Assembly (NCBI GenBank): GCA_028456385.1
Contig: JALNQF010000238.1
Location: forward strand, 1 to 64,000
Direction of reading: 5' to 3'
DNA from: Ophiosphaerella korrae
Lineage: Eukaryota > Ascomycota > Dothideomycetes > Pleosporales > Phaeosphaeriaceae
DNA: 64,000 bases
Each line of letters begins with the position of its first letter. The stretch's first letter is position 1. Both the position numbers and the translations under genes were made by a program. Under the pieces are notes generated by a model. The model saw nothing but the letters and a program-made list of their open reading frames with translations. It had not been told where the DNA came from and did no database searches. Below are positions 1 through 12,459 of this stretch, piece after piece.

Positions 1-302
1 ATCTATAATCTATAGACTCTTAGCGTTAATAGATTATAGATTAAGGTAATCTATAATCTATTATTCTTAGTAGTAATAGATCTATAGATTAAGACAAGTA
101 TATAGTTAGTAACGACGCGCATTATTAAGATAGTATTAGTAATTTAATTATTAACTATAAGCGATAATACAAAGATAGTTGCAAAATATCTTCTATTATT
201 TATAGCCTATTATAGATTACTACACAAGCTTTTGTTATTACCTTATAATCTACTAATACCTATCTAGGCTATTAGGAGGTTAACCCTAGTAAGCTAGTAA
301 CA
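1..302 (+). repeat. Gypsy A LTR, 3' part, cut by window edge
   Basis: This is the 3' two-thirds of a gypsy A LTR of the 430-bp subtype. It matches 6755-7229 and 12154-12459 nearly base for base, including the AT-rich repeat block at its start and the terminal CTAGTAACA. The 5' part lies before the window. The sequence that follows is RNase H coding rather than the usual leader, so this LTR abuts an older element fragment. Confidence 0.8.
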
Positions 303-445
303 ATACGTATCTAATTTAGTTTATAGAATAGTACTAATATAAGAAGACCTAAGAACTAAGTAAGAATACTTAGTTAAATATTTCTCTAAGAAGATAAAGC
401 TAGTAGAGCTTAACTACTTAATTTATAATAAAGAAATACTAGTAA
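303..445 (+). pseudogene. Gypsy A RNase H fragment
   Basis: A short remnant of Ty3/Gypsy pol. It aligns with 61020-61130 of the longer + strand copy, in the RNase H region where the family has a DASN/S...VL motif followed by YNKE. It is wedged between a + strand LTR end and a - strand LTR and has lost all flanking pol sequence. Non-functional. Confidence 0.6.
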
Positions 446-844
446 TATAATAGAGTTGCCTATTATTAACTATAAGTAACCTTTTCTTCTAGTAGAGTAT
501 TAGTAGATTAATAGTTAATAATAAAAGTACGTATTATAATTAAGTAATAAACTTATAATAATAGAGTAATTCTTATAATATTACTATATTATCGCTCTTA
601 GTTAAAGATTAGATTACTAATATTATTATAATAATACGTATCTTACTTCTTATATACTTATACTAATCTATTAATCTATAATTATTTCTTATCTATATAC
701 TCTATAGATTATAGATTATATTACGTATCCTAATTATAGTTTATTTCTTAATCTAGGTTATTACTCTACTTATCTTATACTTTATTAGTACTAGAGTTAG
801 GACTAATTAGTTCTATCTTAATTTCTTTTATTATATCTATAATA
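446..844 (-). repeat. Gypsy A LTR (3' LTR of the minus-strand element)
   Basis: Read on the - strand it begins TATTATAGATATAATAAAAG (ancestrally TGTTA...) and ends ...TATTATA. It shares its body with the other LTRs of the 400-460 bp subtype at 20640, 29982, 32735 and 56236. A purine-rich tract on the - strand directly precedes it (845-861), the position expected for a polypurine tract, so it is the 3' LTR of the pol remnant to its right. Confidence 0.75.
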
Positions 845-3800
845 CTATTCTCTTTTTTAAGTAGGTTCTTATTTTACTATCCTAGAGCTAAGGTTATTAG
901 TTTAGTTTTTTTATTAATATTAAGTTCTTTATCTTCTCTCTCTATACTTACTAAATCTACTCTTTATTATTTTTAATTAGTAGATTATATATTACGCTAT
1001 AGTATTATAATATTTCTTTATTCTTGTTATAAGTCTTTAAACTCTCTATTAGTTTATATTTTTTTAAAATAAAGTAAAGCTTATAAAGTGTATATTTATA
1101 CTAATACTTATACTTCTTATAACTTATCTAGTATTTCTATAGTAGAGTATAAGTTAAAGATACTTATATACGTATCTATACTTATTTATAATAGGGAGAG
1201 CTATTAATTATACTTAAGAAAAACTATTATTATAGATTATAGAAGCTAAAAAGAAGTATAAGAGGTTATAAGAGGCCTTTTATTATATGCTAAAGGAATA
1301 TTAAGCTTAGCTTCTTAAGAATTAGATACTACTATCTAATAACTAAGCTTATTTATCTTATCTTTAAAAAATAAAAGCCTTAAATAATAAGAAGTTTATT
1401 ACTTAGTCTACTCTCTTAGAGTCTAAGTTAGACTTTAAAGATACTATAGAGGCTACTTAGGCTCCTATTATATTAGGTATATCTAACGCCTCTTAACTTA
1501 TTGTTAATAACGTAAGTTTTCCTAGTTTACTACTAGGTAGTCTAGCGGATTTTAATTTTAGAACTCCTCTAATTTCTTAAAGTAATTAAGATTATCTTCT
1601 AGTTCCTATATATTTTCCTATAGTTACCTTTTCTTGTCTATACTTATCTATTTTACTAGATAGTAGTTTCTTTTATTATAGAATTAGTATTATAAGATTT
1701 TTTTAACTTTTTAATTTTCTTATTCTTTATACGTGTCTACTTTATATACTAGTAGTTCTACTTCTTGTAGTACTTTCTCTAGTAGTACTACGTAAAATAT
1801 TAAGTATATCTTTATCTTATCTAGTAGTCTTAGTTTAAACGTAACTAGTATAACTTTCTTTTCTATCTTATATAGTCTTATCTTTATATAATCTAGTTTT
1901 AAACTTAATTATTTACTCTTAATTTTTCTTTATACTAACTATACTTTTTCCTCTTCTTTAAATTCTAGTTCTTCTTAGTATTTCTTATTATAGTACTTTA
2001 CTATTTAATTTTATAAGAACTCTACGTCCTATTATAACTAATTATATATTTCTTTTAGGCTATTAATAAAGTTTTCTCTTCTTAGAGACTAAGATACTTT
2101 AAATCTTAGTATATAGTATATATTAGAGTTAAATCTATAGTTTAGAAAGAAAAGTAATACTCTTATTACTATATTCTTTATACTATTATATACTAGCTAT
2201 ACTATAAGTTGTAACTATACCTAGTTATTCTAATTATAGTTAAAGTAGTATCTTAAGTACTATTCTACTATTTAATATATACGTTCTAACTATCTATCTA
2301 TTTATAGATAGTATACTATTAATATTTAATATTTAATTCCTAATAATACTATTATTATTCTTTATAGTTTTAATATAAATCTTATATCTTTATCTATAAT
2401 AATCTTGTTTAGAATACTATACTAGCTAATTATAGTTCTTAAGACCTAGTATATAGTAACCTTTATCTTACTCTTTTTTTTATATAGTCTAAAGTATAAA
2501 TACTTTATAAGCTTATCTACTATTATTAGGATTTTATTATACTTAACTCCTAATATTAGATTCTTTAACTTAGGTAACTTTGTAATAAAGTCTATTGTAA
2601 TAACTTCCTAAAGTTATTCTAGTATTTTAACTAGTTATAATATTCTATATAGTATATATCTAGTATACTTATTCTTATAATATTGTATATAATCTTATAG
2701 TACTTCTATTACTAGTTATTTTACTTTTAGGATTAAGGAATCTTTTAAGAGCCTATCTAGTATTTTATTAATACTTTAGTATCTATATACTAGTAGTTTA
2801 TAGAACTATTATATAAATTCTCTTTATATTTTATTTAGAATATATATTCTTCTATAGGCTTTTATAAGTCTTTTTTAGGTTTTAAGTTTTTTTATTTCTT
2901 TAGGAGCTTTTTGTATTTCTTTTTAAATCTATTTATCTAGCTTACTACTCTTTCTTTTAAGTATTATAGCTATTCTAGTTATATTTAAGACTAAGTATCT
3001 ATCTCTATTCTTAACTAGAACTATACTAGTAGTATTTACTTCTTTTTATAAATCTAGTCTTCTACTTAAAGTATCTATAAATTAGATATCTTTACCCTTA
3101 GTATATATAATTTTAAAGTTAAACGTTAATAAGTATTCCTACTATCTTATATAGTATTATAATAAATTTTTATTTATTATAAATTTTATAAGATTCTTAT
3201 AGTCTTTATAAACCTTTATTTAGTAATTTACTCTTTATAAGTATACTCTCTACTACTTAAATACTTTATAGATTACTAGTATTTCTTTATTATAAATTAA
3301 GTAGTTAAGCTCTACTAGCTTTACTTTCTTAGAGAAGTATTTAACTAAGTATTCTTACTTTATAACCTAGTCCTCTTGTATTAGTACTATTCTATAGACT
3401 AAGTTTAATATATCTATTTTTACTATTACTAGTAGGTCTAGGTTATATATTCTAATAACTAGGTTTTCTATAAACTTCTATTTAATCCTATTAAATAATT
3501 TATTATATTCTAAAGTTTATTTAAATAGCGTATCCTTTTTTATAAGTCTTATTAATAGTTTTATTAACTTGTACTATTTTACTATTAGCTTTCTATAGAA
3601 ATTTACTTATTTATAAACTACTATACTTCTTATAAGTTCTTTAGTATTAGCTATTCCTAGATTACTTTAATCTTACTAAAGTTAATCTTTATCTTTCTTA
3701 GTTCTATAATAAATCTAAAGAAATCTATTTCTTTTATATAGAACTTATACTTCTTTATCTTAAAGAATAGTTTATTCTTTACTAGGTTTTCTAGTACTTT

Positions 3801-4076
3801 ATATATATATTATACGTGTTCTTCTTCTAATTCTATAAATATAAAGATGCTATCTAGGTATATAAATATAAATACATCTAAGTATTTTCTTAAGACTATA
3901 TTAATTCTCTCTTAGAACACTACTAGCGTATTTATTAATCTAAAGAGTATAACTATATATTTAAATAGTTTATATTATATTTAAAATAATATTTTCTATT
4001 TATTACTTTTTTTAATTCTAATCTAATAGCAGGCGTTTTAGATATCTAACTTTATAAAGATTTAAGCCTTTTATAG
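845..4076 (-). pseudogene. Gypsy A pol remnant (RT, RNase H, integrase, chromodomain), RIP-damaged
   Basis: The 3' part of a Ty3/Gypsy (chromovirus-type) polyprotein. On the - strand, from right to left, I read an RT 3' half (about 3480-4076, with YLDS at 3849-3860 where YLDD is expected), RNase H (about 3060-3420), the integrase zinc-binding region (about 2750-2900), the integrase core with relics of DRD and TDGQTER (about 1950-2460), and a chromodomain (about 1570-1720). A tail of unknown function follows (about 860-1500). Many TAA/TAG stops interrupt it. The 5' end is cut in the RT region by the LTR at 4077. The matching gag part resumes at 12460, so a whole + strand array was inserted into this element, with loss of the pro/RT junction. 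Confidence 0.75.
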
Positions 4077-4532
4077 TATTATAGTAGTAATAAAGGAAAC
4101 TAAGATAGAACTAATTAGTCTACGCTTAGCTACTAACAAAGCATAGGAAGAGTAAGGTAACAACCTATAGGATAATAAGTTCGACTAGGAAGCTAACTAC
4201 AATATAGATACGTAATAAATTTGTAAATTTACAATCTTAGTAAATATAAAGTTATAAAGCTATTATATAACAAATTTATAAATTCGCGATCTTAGCAAAT
4301 ATAAAGTAACAAAGTAGCTAAGATATTATTACTATATAGTTAGTAGAGATGCGTATTATTAGGATAGTATTAGCAATTTAATCCTTTAACTATAGAACGC
4401 TAATATAAGACAATTGCAAAATATCTTCTATTAATATTAGTTATTATAGATTACTTATATAACTTTACTATTAACTCTTAATCTACTAATACCCTAATAG
4501 CTACTAATAGTCGACGTAGGTAGCCTATTATA
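4077..4532 (+). repeat. Gypsy A LTR, long subtype with internal minisatellite
   Basis: Starts TATTATAGTAGTAATAAAGG (ancestral TGTTACGGTAGTAACAAGG), ends CCTATTATA, and is followed by the gag leader seen after every gypsy A 5' LTR. A two-unit tandem block (about 4205-4315) holds copies of an AATTTRTAAATT...AAATATAAAGT unit. It interrupts the minus-strand RT remnant to its left. Confidence 0.75.
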
Positions 4533-6629
4533 CTTTACTAATTTAGACATTAAGAGAAGCGAAGCGTAAGTAGCGCACGGTCTAGCTAACACGATAGTAG
4601 AAAGTTTAACTAAGAAAGGAGGCAAAGCACCTCTAAGTAGTTACAAGTTAGACGAAACTAATTAGGTAGCGGTTAAGACACGCCTAAACAACCTAATTGC
4701 TAAAAAAGGGGACATATAACTAATAATTAATGTCCTAGAAACGTAGAACAAAGAACTACAAGATTATATTAAGTAAAACAAAGTTTAAATTAAGGCTATT
4801 ATAGAAGGATAAAACTAGATAGAATAAATTACCTAGAGACTAGAAATAAGTGCGACAAAGAAGCTACCTAAGATACCTATACTTAAGAAATTCGATAGAA
4901 CAAGGGAAAAATTAAGACCCTTTATAGTAGTAGCACAACTATAGATTAATATACAAGTACTATACTTTAATAGAGAAGATAAAAAGGTAATATATATTAG
5001 AATATACCTTAAAGAAAATACGATAAGATAGTTTAAATTATATTAGATAGATTATATAATACACGCGCTAAGAATATAGAAAGACGAAACTAGAGCTATC
5101 TTTAGAAGTTATAAATACTTTACTAAACAAATAAAAGTAGTATTTAGTAATATAGATATTACCTAATAAGCTAAAGAGAAGCTTAAAAGGCTTATACAAT
5201 ATAAGAGTATTTCTAAATACGTATTATAGTTTAAACAACTATTATAGAATATAGAATAGAATAAAGTATTACTAATGTTACGATTTAAACAAGGATTAAA
5301 TTTAAAAATCTAATACAAGATAATTTATATAGAAAAACCAAGAATACTAGAAGCCCTAAAATAATAGGTAATATAAATAGATAACAATCTTTAAGAATAG
5401 AAGAAAAATAAATATAGAGGATAACCTAAAAACTAAGACGCTAGAGACTCTATAATCCTTAACGCTAATAAGGATAAGAAATTTAAGAAGAATAAAGACT
5501 TTACGTGCTTTAGATATAGTAAAAAGGGCTACTACGTAAAAGATTATAGGTTAAAATAGAAAAAGAACACAATATATTATAAATATAGAAAACTAGGATA
5601 CTTTGTAAAAGACTATAAAAGTAAAGACCTAAAGAAAGAAATATAGTTAAAAACAACTAAGAATAAAAAAGAAGCACTAAAGATATAGGCTAAACCTTAG
5701 GAGAAAGTAGCTAGAAGTAAAGAAATATAGTATATAATACTCTATTAGACCTTTTGTTACAAAGATAACTACTATATATATCTTTCTAGTAAATAGAGAG
5801 CAAGATAGTTCCTATAAAAGTATAGAGTAGTAGTAATAAAAGAAAGAATAAAAGTATAGCTAGAAGAAATAGTATATGTAATAGACCTACTAATAGAAGA
5901 TTTAGAAAGGGAAGAACCCTAGATACTATTAATCTAGGCTAAAGGACTAGCACAAGATAAAGAGACTACAATAGACTTTTCTAAAGAATTATAAGGAGAC
6001 GAGAAACAAACTAATATAAGAGGTACTAAGTACGCCTAGTTAAGAACGTATAGCTACGATAGCTATACAATAATAGATATAGAGGAATAAAACAAAGAAT
6101 AGAAATTTGTTTAGAAATACTTACTAGTTATAAGTATAGAGGAAGTATACAAAGACTAGAAAGAATACAATCCTAAAGTAAAAAAGTTTACAACATTCTA
6201 ACAATAAATAGAATAATATATAGTTATAGTAGGTAGAATACCTATATAAAGGGAATAGTAGTTCTTTACAAGAAAAACGCGATAGATTAACAAAGCCTAT
6301 ACACTACGAGTACTAATAGTATACTATATCCTAACAAATATAAGACCTAGAACAGATAGTTACTAGGTAGGAGACGACGAGAGAATAAATCTAGAACACC
6401 TAGTACATACTAAAATATTATAGATATTATACCTAAACACAAACTACTACACATATAGAGAACTTAAGGCACGAAATTACGTATAGCCTATAAGAAGAAA
6501 AAGATAATAGCCCTAGAAGAATAGATAATTTAAAGAAAAACCTAAGCAAAAAAAGCTAGAAGGTATAAGAGGCCTATATATTACGAAAATAGGTACATAC
6601 TAAAGAAAGAAAGTATAAATAATAATTAA
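4533..6629 (+). pseudogene. Gypsy A gag plus truncated protease, RIP-damaged
   Basis: Ghost gag frame of the gypsy A family. A leader (4533-4700) is followed by a capsid-like region that aligns with 7230-8150 and 56657-57560. Two CCHC zinc knuckles follow at about 5498-5550 and 5573-5625; the first cysteine codon TGC of knuckle 1 is still intact. The frame continues into protease and stops abruptly within the protease active-site region, where the downstream LTR starts at 6630. RT, RNase H and integrase are absent, so this copy is a gag-only deletion derivative. Stops are TAA/TAG throughout. Confidence 0.7.
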
Positions 6630-7229
6630 TGTTACGACAGTAACAAGAGAAATATAGATAGAACTAATTAGCCCTACGACTAAAGGATTAAGTTCTTACG
6701 AACACGAAGAATACGAACTCGATTAGGAAACTACACATAATTAGGACACCTAGAGTAATCTATAATCTATAGACTCTTAGCGTTAATAGATTATAGATTA
6801 AGGTAATCTACGATCTATTGTTCTTAGTAGTAATAGATTAATAGATTAGGACAAGTATATAGTTAGTAGCAACGCGCATTATTAGGATAGTATTAGTAAT
6901 TTAATTATTAACTATAAGCGATAATATAAAGACAGTTGCGAAATATCTTCTATTATTTATAGCCTATTGTAGATTACAACACGAGCTTTTGTTATTACCT
7001 TACAATCTACTAATACTCCTTTAGGCTATTAGGAAGTTGTTGCGAGATGCGAGCTCAGGAATGAGTGGGAGATGATCATTGATTGAAGAGCTATCTGAGC
7101 TGGGCTACTTATATACAGTGGAGCAGCTCGAACGGCTCGTGCGGCTCGCTTACTGCTGCGGGCTTACCTGAATCGTATGGAGCGAAGCTCTAACTTGCGA
7201 CAGAAGTTAACCCTAGTAAGCTAGTAACA
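6630..7229 (+). repeat. Gypsy A LTR carrying a 165-bp insertion
   Basis: Starts TGTTACGACAGTAACAAGAG and ends CTAGTAACA. Removing the 165-bp insertion at 7038-7202 and one 5-bp target duplication leaves 430 bp, the same length as the uninterrupted LTR at 12030-12459. It is shared as 3' LTR by the gag-only copy on the left and as 5' LTR by the longer copy on the right, giving a tandem LTR-internal-LTR-internal-LTR array. Confidence 0.8.
7038..7202 (-). mobile_element. Pristine 165-bp solo LTR of Copia B type
   Basis: A base-balanced 165-bp unit sits in AT-rich DNA. It has TG...CA ends (TGTTGCGAG...TTGCGACA) and a 5-bp target duplication GAAGT at 7033-7037 and 7203-7207. It is identical to the copy at 49792-49956 and unmutated, whereas the related LTRs of Copia B (22444-22608, 28965-29129) carry many C-to-T and G-to-A changes. 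Orientation is set from Copia B, whose pol is on the - strand. On that strand a TATA box, TATATAAG, lies at 7108-7115. Both ends and the duplication are exact as read. Confidence 0.85.
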
Positions 7230-10200
7230 CCTTACTAATTTAGTTATTGCGAGAAGCGAAGCGTAAGTAGTGCACGGTCTAGCTAACACGATAGTAGAAA
7301 GTTTAACAAGTAAAGCCCCTAGGAGTAGTTATAAGTTAGATAGTACTATATAGGAAATAATTAAGGATTATATAAATAAGCTAATTAACGATAAAGAAGA
7401 TATAAAGATAGTAATTAAAGTATTAGAAACGTAGAACAAGGAACTACAAGATTACTTAAAATAGAACGAAGTACAAATTAAAGCTATTATCGAAGGCTAG
7501 AACTAGATAGAGCTAATTACCTAACAACTAGAAATAAGTGCAACAAAGAAACTACTTAAGATACCTGTTCTTAAAAAGTTTAATAGAACAAGAGAGAAAT
7601 TAAGACCCTTTATAGTATTAGTATAACTCTAGATAGATATACAAGTACTATACTTTAATATAGAAGAAAAGAAGGTAATATATATTAGACTACACCTTAA
7701 AGAAGACGCAATAAGATAGTACGAGCCCTACTAGACAGATTACACGACGCATTCTCTAATAACCTAAAAAGATAAAACTAGAGCTATTTTTAGAAGCTAT
7801 AAATACTTTACTAAATAAATAAGAGTAGTATTTAGAGATATAGATATTACCTAATAAGCTAAAGAGAAACTTAAAAGGCTTACACAAAATAAGAGTATCT
7901 TAGAATACGTATTATAATTTAAATAACTAAGCTAAAACATAGAATAGAACAAATTAGCCCTTATGTCGCGATTTAAACAAGGGCTAAACACAAAAATCTA
8001 ATACAAAATAATATATATAGAGAAACCTAGGACACTAGAAGCTTTAAAACAATAGGTAATCTAAATTAATAATAACTTTCGAGAATAGAAAAAGAATAAG
8101 TATAGGAGCTAAACTAGAAACTAGGACACTAGAGACTCTATAATCCTTAACGTAAACAAGGATAGAAGGAGAAAGAAGAATAAAGACTTTACGTATTTTA
8201 ACTATAGTAAGAAAGGCTACTACGCGAAAGACTACTAATTAAAGAAGAAAAAGGATATAGTATATTATAAATATAGGAAACTAGGACACTATATAAAAGA
8301 CTGTAAAAGTAAAGACTATAAAAAAGATAAGGAAACTTAGTTAAAGACAATAGAGAAAAAGAAAGAAATACTATAAGCATAGGCTAAACCTTAGGAAAAG
8401 GTAGCTAGGAGTAAAGAAATACAATACGTAATACTCTATTAGACCTTTTATTACAAAGACAACTACTATATATATCTTTCTAGTAAATAGAGAGTAAGAT
8501 AGTTCTTACAAAAGAATAGAGTAGTAGCAACAAAGGAAAGAATAAAAGTATAGCTAGAAGAAATAGTATATATAATAGACCTACTACTAGAAGACTTAGA
8601 AAGGGAAGAGCCTTAGACCCTATTAATCTAGGCTAAAAGACTAGCACTAGATAAAAAGACTACTATAGCTTCCTCTAAAAGACTATAAAGAAGTAAAAGA
8701 TAGGTTAGTATAAAAGGTATAGAGTACGCCTAGCTAGATATATATAGCTATAATAGCTATACAACAATAGATATAGAGGAATAAAACAAAGAATAGAAAT
8801 TTATTTAGAAATACTTACTAGTTATAAGTATAGAGGAAGCGTACAAAGACTAGAAAGAACGCAATCCTAAAGAAATAAAGTTTATACTATTTTAAGAATA
8901 GATAAAGTAATATATAGTTATAGTAGGAAGAATACCTATATAAAGGGAATAGTAGTTCCTTATAAGAAAAACGCAATAGATTAACAAAGCTTATACACTA
9001 CAAGTACTAATAGTATACTACGTCTTAATAAATACAAGACCTAGAATAGATAGTTACTAGGAAGGAGATAACAAAATAATAGATCCTAAGCACCTAGTAT
9101 ATTTCGAAGTATTATAGATATTATACCTAGAGAAGAATTATATAATATATAGAAACCCTAAAGTAAATAACAAAGTATAGCTTATAAGAAGAAGAGGCTA
9201 TAACTATACAAGAGTAATTCTAGTAGAAGATATCTAAGGATAGGAAATAATACCTAAAGAAGGTTACGTAGTAATAAAGCTTAGACTAAAACTACCTAAA
9301 AAATGCGTCTAAAGAAGACTATAGTACAAATACAAGTACAATAAATATTTAAAATATAAAGAGCATAAACTTAAAATAAGGCTATAGCCTTAAGAAGATA
9401 GATAATTTATAAAAATACTAAAGTAAGAAAGACTAGAAGGTATAAAAGGCCTACACATTACAAAGATAGGTACTTATTAAAGAAGGAAAGTATAATTAAT
9501 AATTAATAGTAGAGCTATAAGGAACTTTATATTAAAGAAGTTTATAGAAAACTAAAGAATAACCTACACTATAAAGAAGTACCCTTAATAACTAAGTACA
9601 ATTAAAAGAAAACTATTCTAGGAACCTATAAGGTTTAAAACAACACCTTCTACGCTAGAACTAGAAGAGATAATAATTAAGAATATAGTTATAGACATAA
9701 CAACAATTAATAATAAATAAGATATAATACTAAGAATACTATAGTTACAAATAACTAACCTAAGAATTAATTAGAGAATAGAGAAAATTAGCTACTCTAA
9801 GAAAGAAATATTAAAAGCTAATATAGCTATATATAAAGGAGAATTCCTAGAAGAATATAAGAAATAGGAAAAATAGCTTATAGAACCTAAAGATTACCTC
9901 CTAGAATATTAACTATAAGATTTAGCAATAGATCTAAAAGAAGACAAGGACGTAGGATAGAGCCTAGTTTATAGAAAAACAGAAAAAAAATCTAAGATTA
10001 AACGAACGTTTATTAAAAACGCACTAAAGAAAGAATAGATATAAGAATCTAAGTCCTTAGTAGTATATAAACTTATATTTATAGATAAAAAGAGAATAAG
10101 TAATAAAAGACCTTATATAAACTTTAGAAAAACTAACGCAATTATAAATAAGAACTAATACCCCTTATTATAAATAGATGCAATACAAGATAGGCTATAA

Positions 10201-12029
10201 AAAGCAAGAATCTTTACAAAACTAGATATCTAGAACGCTTACTACTAGATTAGAATTAAGAAAGGCAACAAATAGAAAATAGCGTTTAGAATACAATATA
10301 AAATATATAAATACCTAGTTATACCTTTTAGCTTAACAAACGCACTAGTAGCCTTCTAGGAAAGAATAAATATAGTACTAAGAGAGTACTTAGATATATT
10401 TATATTCGTATACTTAGATAATATCTTTATATTCTTAGAAATAGAAGTTACTATATACTAGGTTCTAGGAACTATAATTAGTTAATATAGACTACTAGAT
10501 AAGATTATTATAGATAGAGATGTAAGATTTATATTAAAACTATAGGGAACGATAACAGTATAATTAGGAATTAAACACGTAATATCTACTATATACTACT
10601 TATAAATAGATAGACAATTAGAAAGAATAAACTAGATAGTAGAATAGTACCTAAGATACTATCTTAACTACAACTAGAATAATTAGGTATAGTTACTACT
10701 TATAGCATAGTTAGTATATAACAGCGCAAAGAATAAGATAATAGAAGTATTACTTTTCTTTATAAACTATAGATTTAACCCTAGTATATATAGAATACTA
10801 AGACTAGAGATATCTTAGTCCTTAAAAGGAGAAAACTTCGCTAATAGACTTAAAGATATATATAAGCAATTAAGATAGGATATAGAATTCCTGTATAATT
10901 AAATAGCAAAGTACTATAACAAGAAATATAAAGAGGGACCCTAATTTAGAAAGAGAGAAAAAGTATAGTTAATACAAAAAAATATTAAGAGTAAGAGACT
11001 AAGTTTAAAATTAGACTACGTTAAGATAGGACTATATAAAATTAAGAAAGAAGTTACGCTAGTTATATTTAAATTAAAGCTACTAAATAAAATAAGGATA
11101 TACCTAACTTTCTACGTAGTACTACTTAAGACAGTACTATAAAATATAGAACTACTAGTGTATAAAGTAGATATATATAGAGAATAAGAAGAATAGAAAG
11201 TTAAAGAAATCCTAGCACGCTAGTTCTATAATAGCAAGAACTACTACCTAGTAAAATAGATAGGTATAGATAAAAAAAGACAACTATAGGAAGAAATATA
11301 GGAACTAGAAAACAATCTTAACTACTCTAAGAAACTAGAGGACTTCTAAAGTTAAAACTCTCTAGAACGCCTAGTAGTAAACTAAGAGAACTAATATTAC
11401 TATCGCTAGATAGAGAGACGATAGGAGCGCCTAATATAGGACCTACTACAGCAACACTAAATACCTTATCTAAGTCTAGCTTAGCTTCTAGAGCTACTAA
11501 CTACACAGCTAATTTCTTATTATTTAGCGCCTTTATCTTACAAAGACAAGAGAGACAAGCTTAATTCTCTACTAGCTTACTCTACGCAAGCTCCTAGATC
11601 TACTTACGCTTAGCTTTAGCCTCTACGATTTAAGATAGTAATTTCTCTTAAGCCTAGTTAACAGCTCTCCCTATTATTATTAAGCCTAGATATAAGAATA
11701 AGTATAATAAATATATACTCTACAAGAGAGATACTAGACATATTACAAGAACTACAAACGTTTACATAGATATACGCTTTATAAGCTCTACTATTATTTG
11801 TAGAAACTATATAAAGAGAGTACTTAGGATTTAACTTAGAGGAGGTATAATAAGAATAAGGAAACATTTTAACACTATTACGTAACACGCAATTAGTAAG
11901 AAGATATTAACAACGTGTAGAAGAGGTAACTATAAGGAGTAATAAGGAGCTAGAAATTAACGAAGAGAGTAAGCTAATAACTTTAGCCCTAGGATAGATA
12001 AACAAAGACCTACCTAGAGGAGGGGATAG
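7230..12029 (+). pseudogene. Gypsy A gag-pol with internal RT/integrase deletion
   Basis: The most complete left-hand gypsy A copy. Order on +: gag, two CCHC knuckles (about 8192-8236 and 8257-8310), protease with a relic of the D-S-G-A site (about 9496-9540), RT (about 10060-10445, with YLDN at 10411-10422), then directly the integrase core with relics of DRDVRF and TDGQ-ER-NQ (about 10460-10700), the integrase C-terminal part, and a chromodomain (about 11200-11340). RT thumb, RNase H and the integrase zinc-binding domain are missing between about 10445 and 10460, so the copy was deleted as well as RIP-mutated. A tail (11350-12010) follows the chromodomain and has no recognisable domain. The chromodomain places it with chromoviruses. 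Confidence 0.8.
12015..12029 (+). other. Polypurine tract of gypsy A
   Basis: The purine run TAGAGGAGGGGATAG lies immediately before the LTR start at 12030. The same motif, less mutated, lies on the - strand next to the LTR piece at 53041-53151. It is the expected primer for plus-strand DNA synthesis. Confidence 0.65.
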
Positions 12030-12459
12030 TATTACAATAGTAACAAGAGAAATATAGATAGAACTAATTAGCCCTATAACTAAAGGATTAAGTTCTTACA
12101 AATACAAAGAATACAAACTTAATTAGGAAACTACATATAATTAAGACACCTAGAGTAATCTATAATCTATAGACTCTTAGCGTTAATAGATTATAGATTA
12201 AGGTAATCTATAATCTATTATTCTTAGTAGTAATAGATTAATAGATTAGGACAAGTATATAGTTAGTAGCGATACGCATTATTAGGATAGTATTAGTAAT
12301 TTAATTATTAACTATAAGCAATAATACAAAGATAGTTGCAAAACATCTTCTATTATTTATAGCCTATTGTAGATTACTACACAAGCTTTTGTTATTACCT
12401 TATAATCTACTAACACCTATCTAGGCTATTAGGAAGTCGACCCTAGAGAGCTAGTAACA
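12030..12459 (+). repeat. Gypsy A LTR, 430-bp subtype, uninterrupted
   Basis: Starts TATTACAATAGTAACAAG and ends CTAGTAACA. It has the same 430-bp length as the 6630-7229 LTR minus its insertion. It is the 3' LTR of the copy on its left. The sequence to its right is minus-strand gypsy A coding, so this is the right edge of a + strand array inserted into a - strand element. Confidence 0.8.

Noticed and set aside
8198..8380. Minus-strand 60-codon frame
   Set aside because: Lies opposite the gag zinc knuckles of the + strand gypsy A copy; composition is an antisense accident of RIP-mutated DNA.
11658..11888. Minus-strand 76-codon frame
   Set aside because: Falls in the 3' tail of the + strand gypsy A pol; no similar frame in the other family copies.
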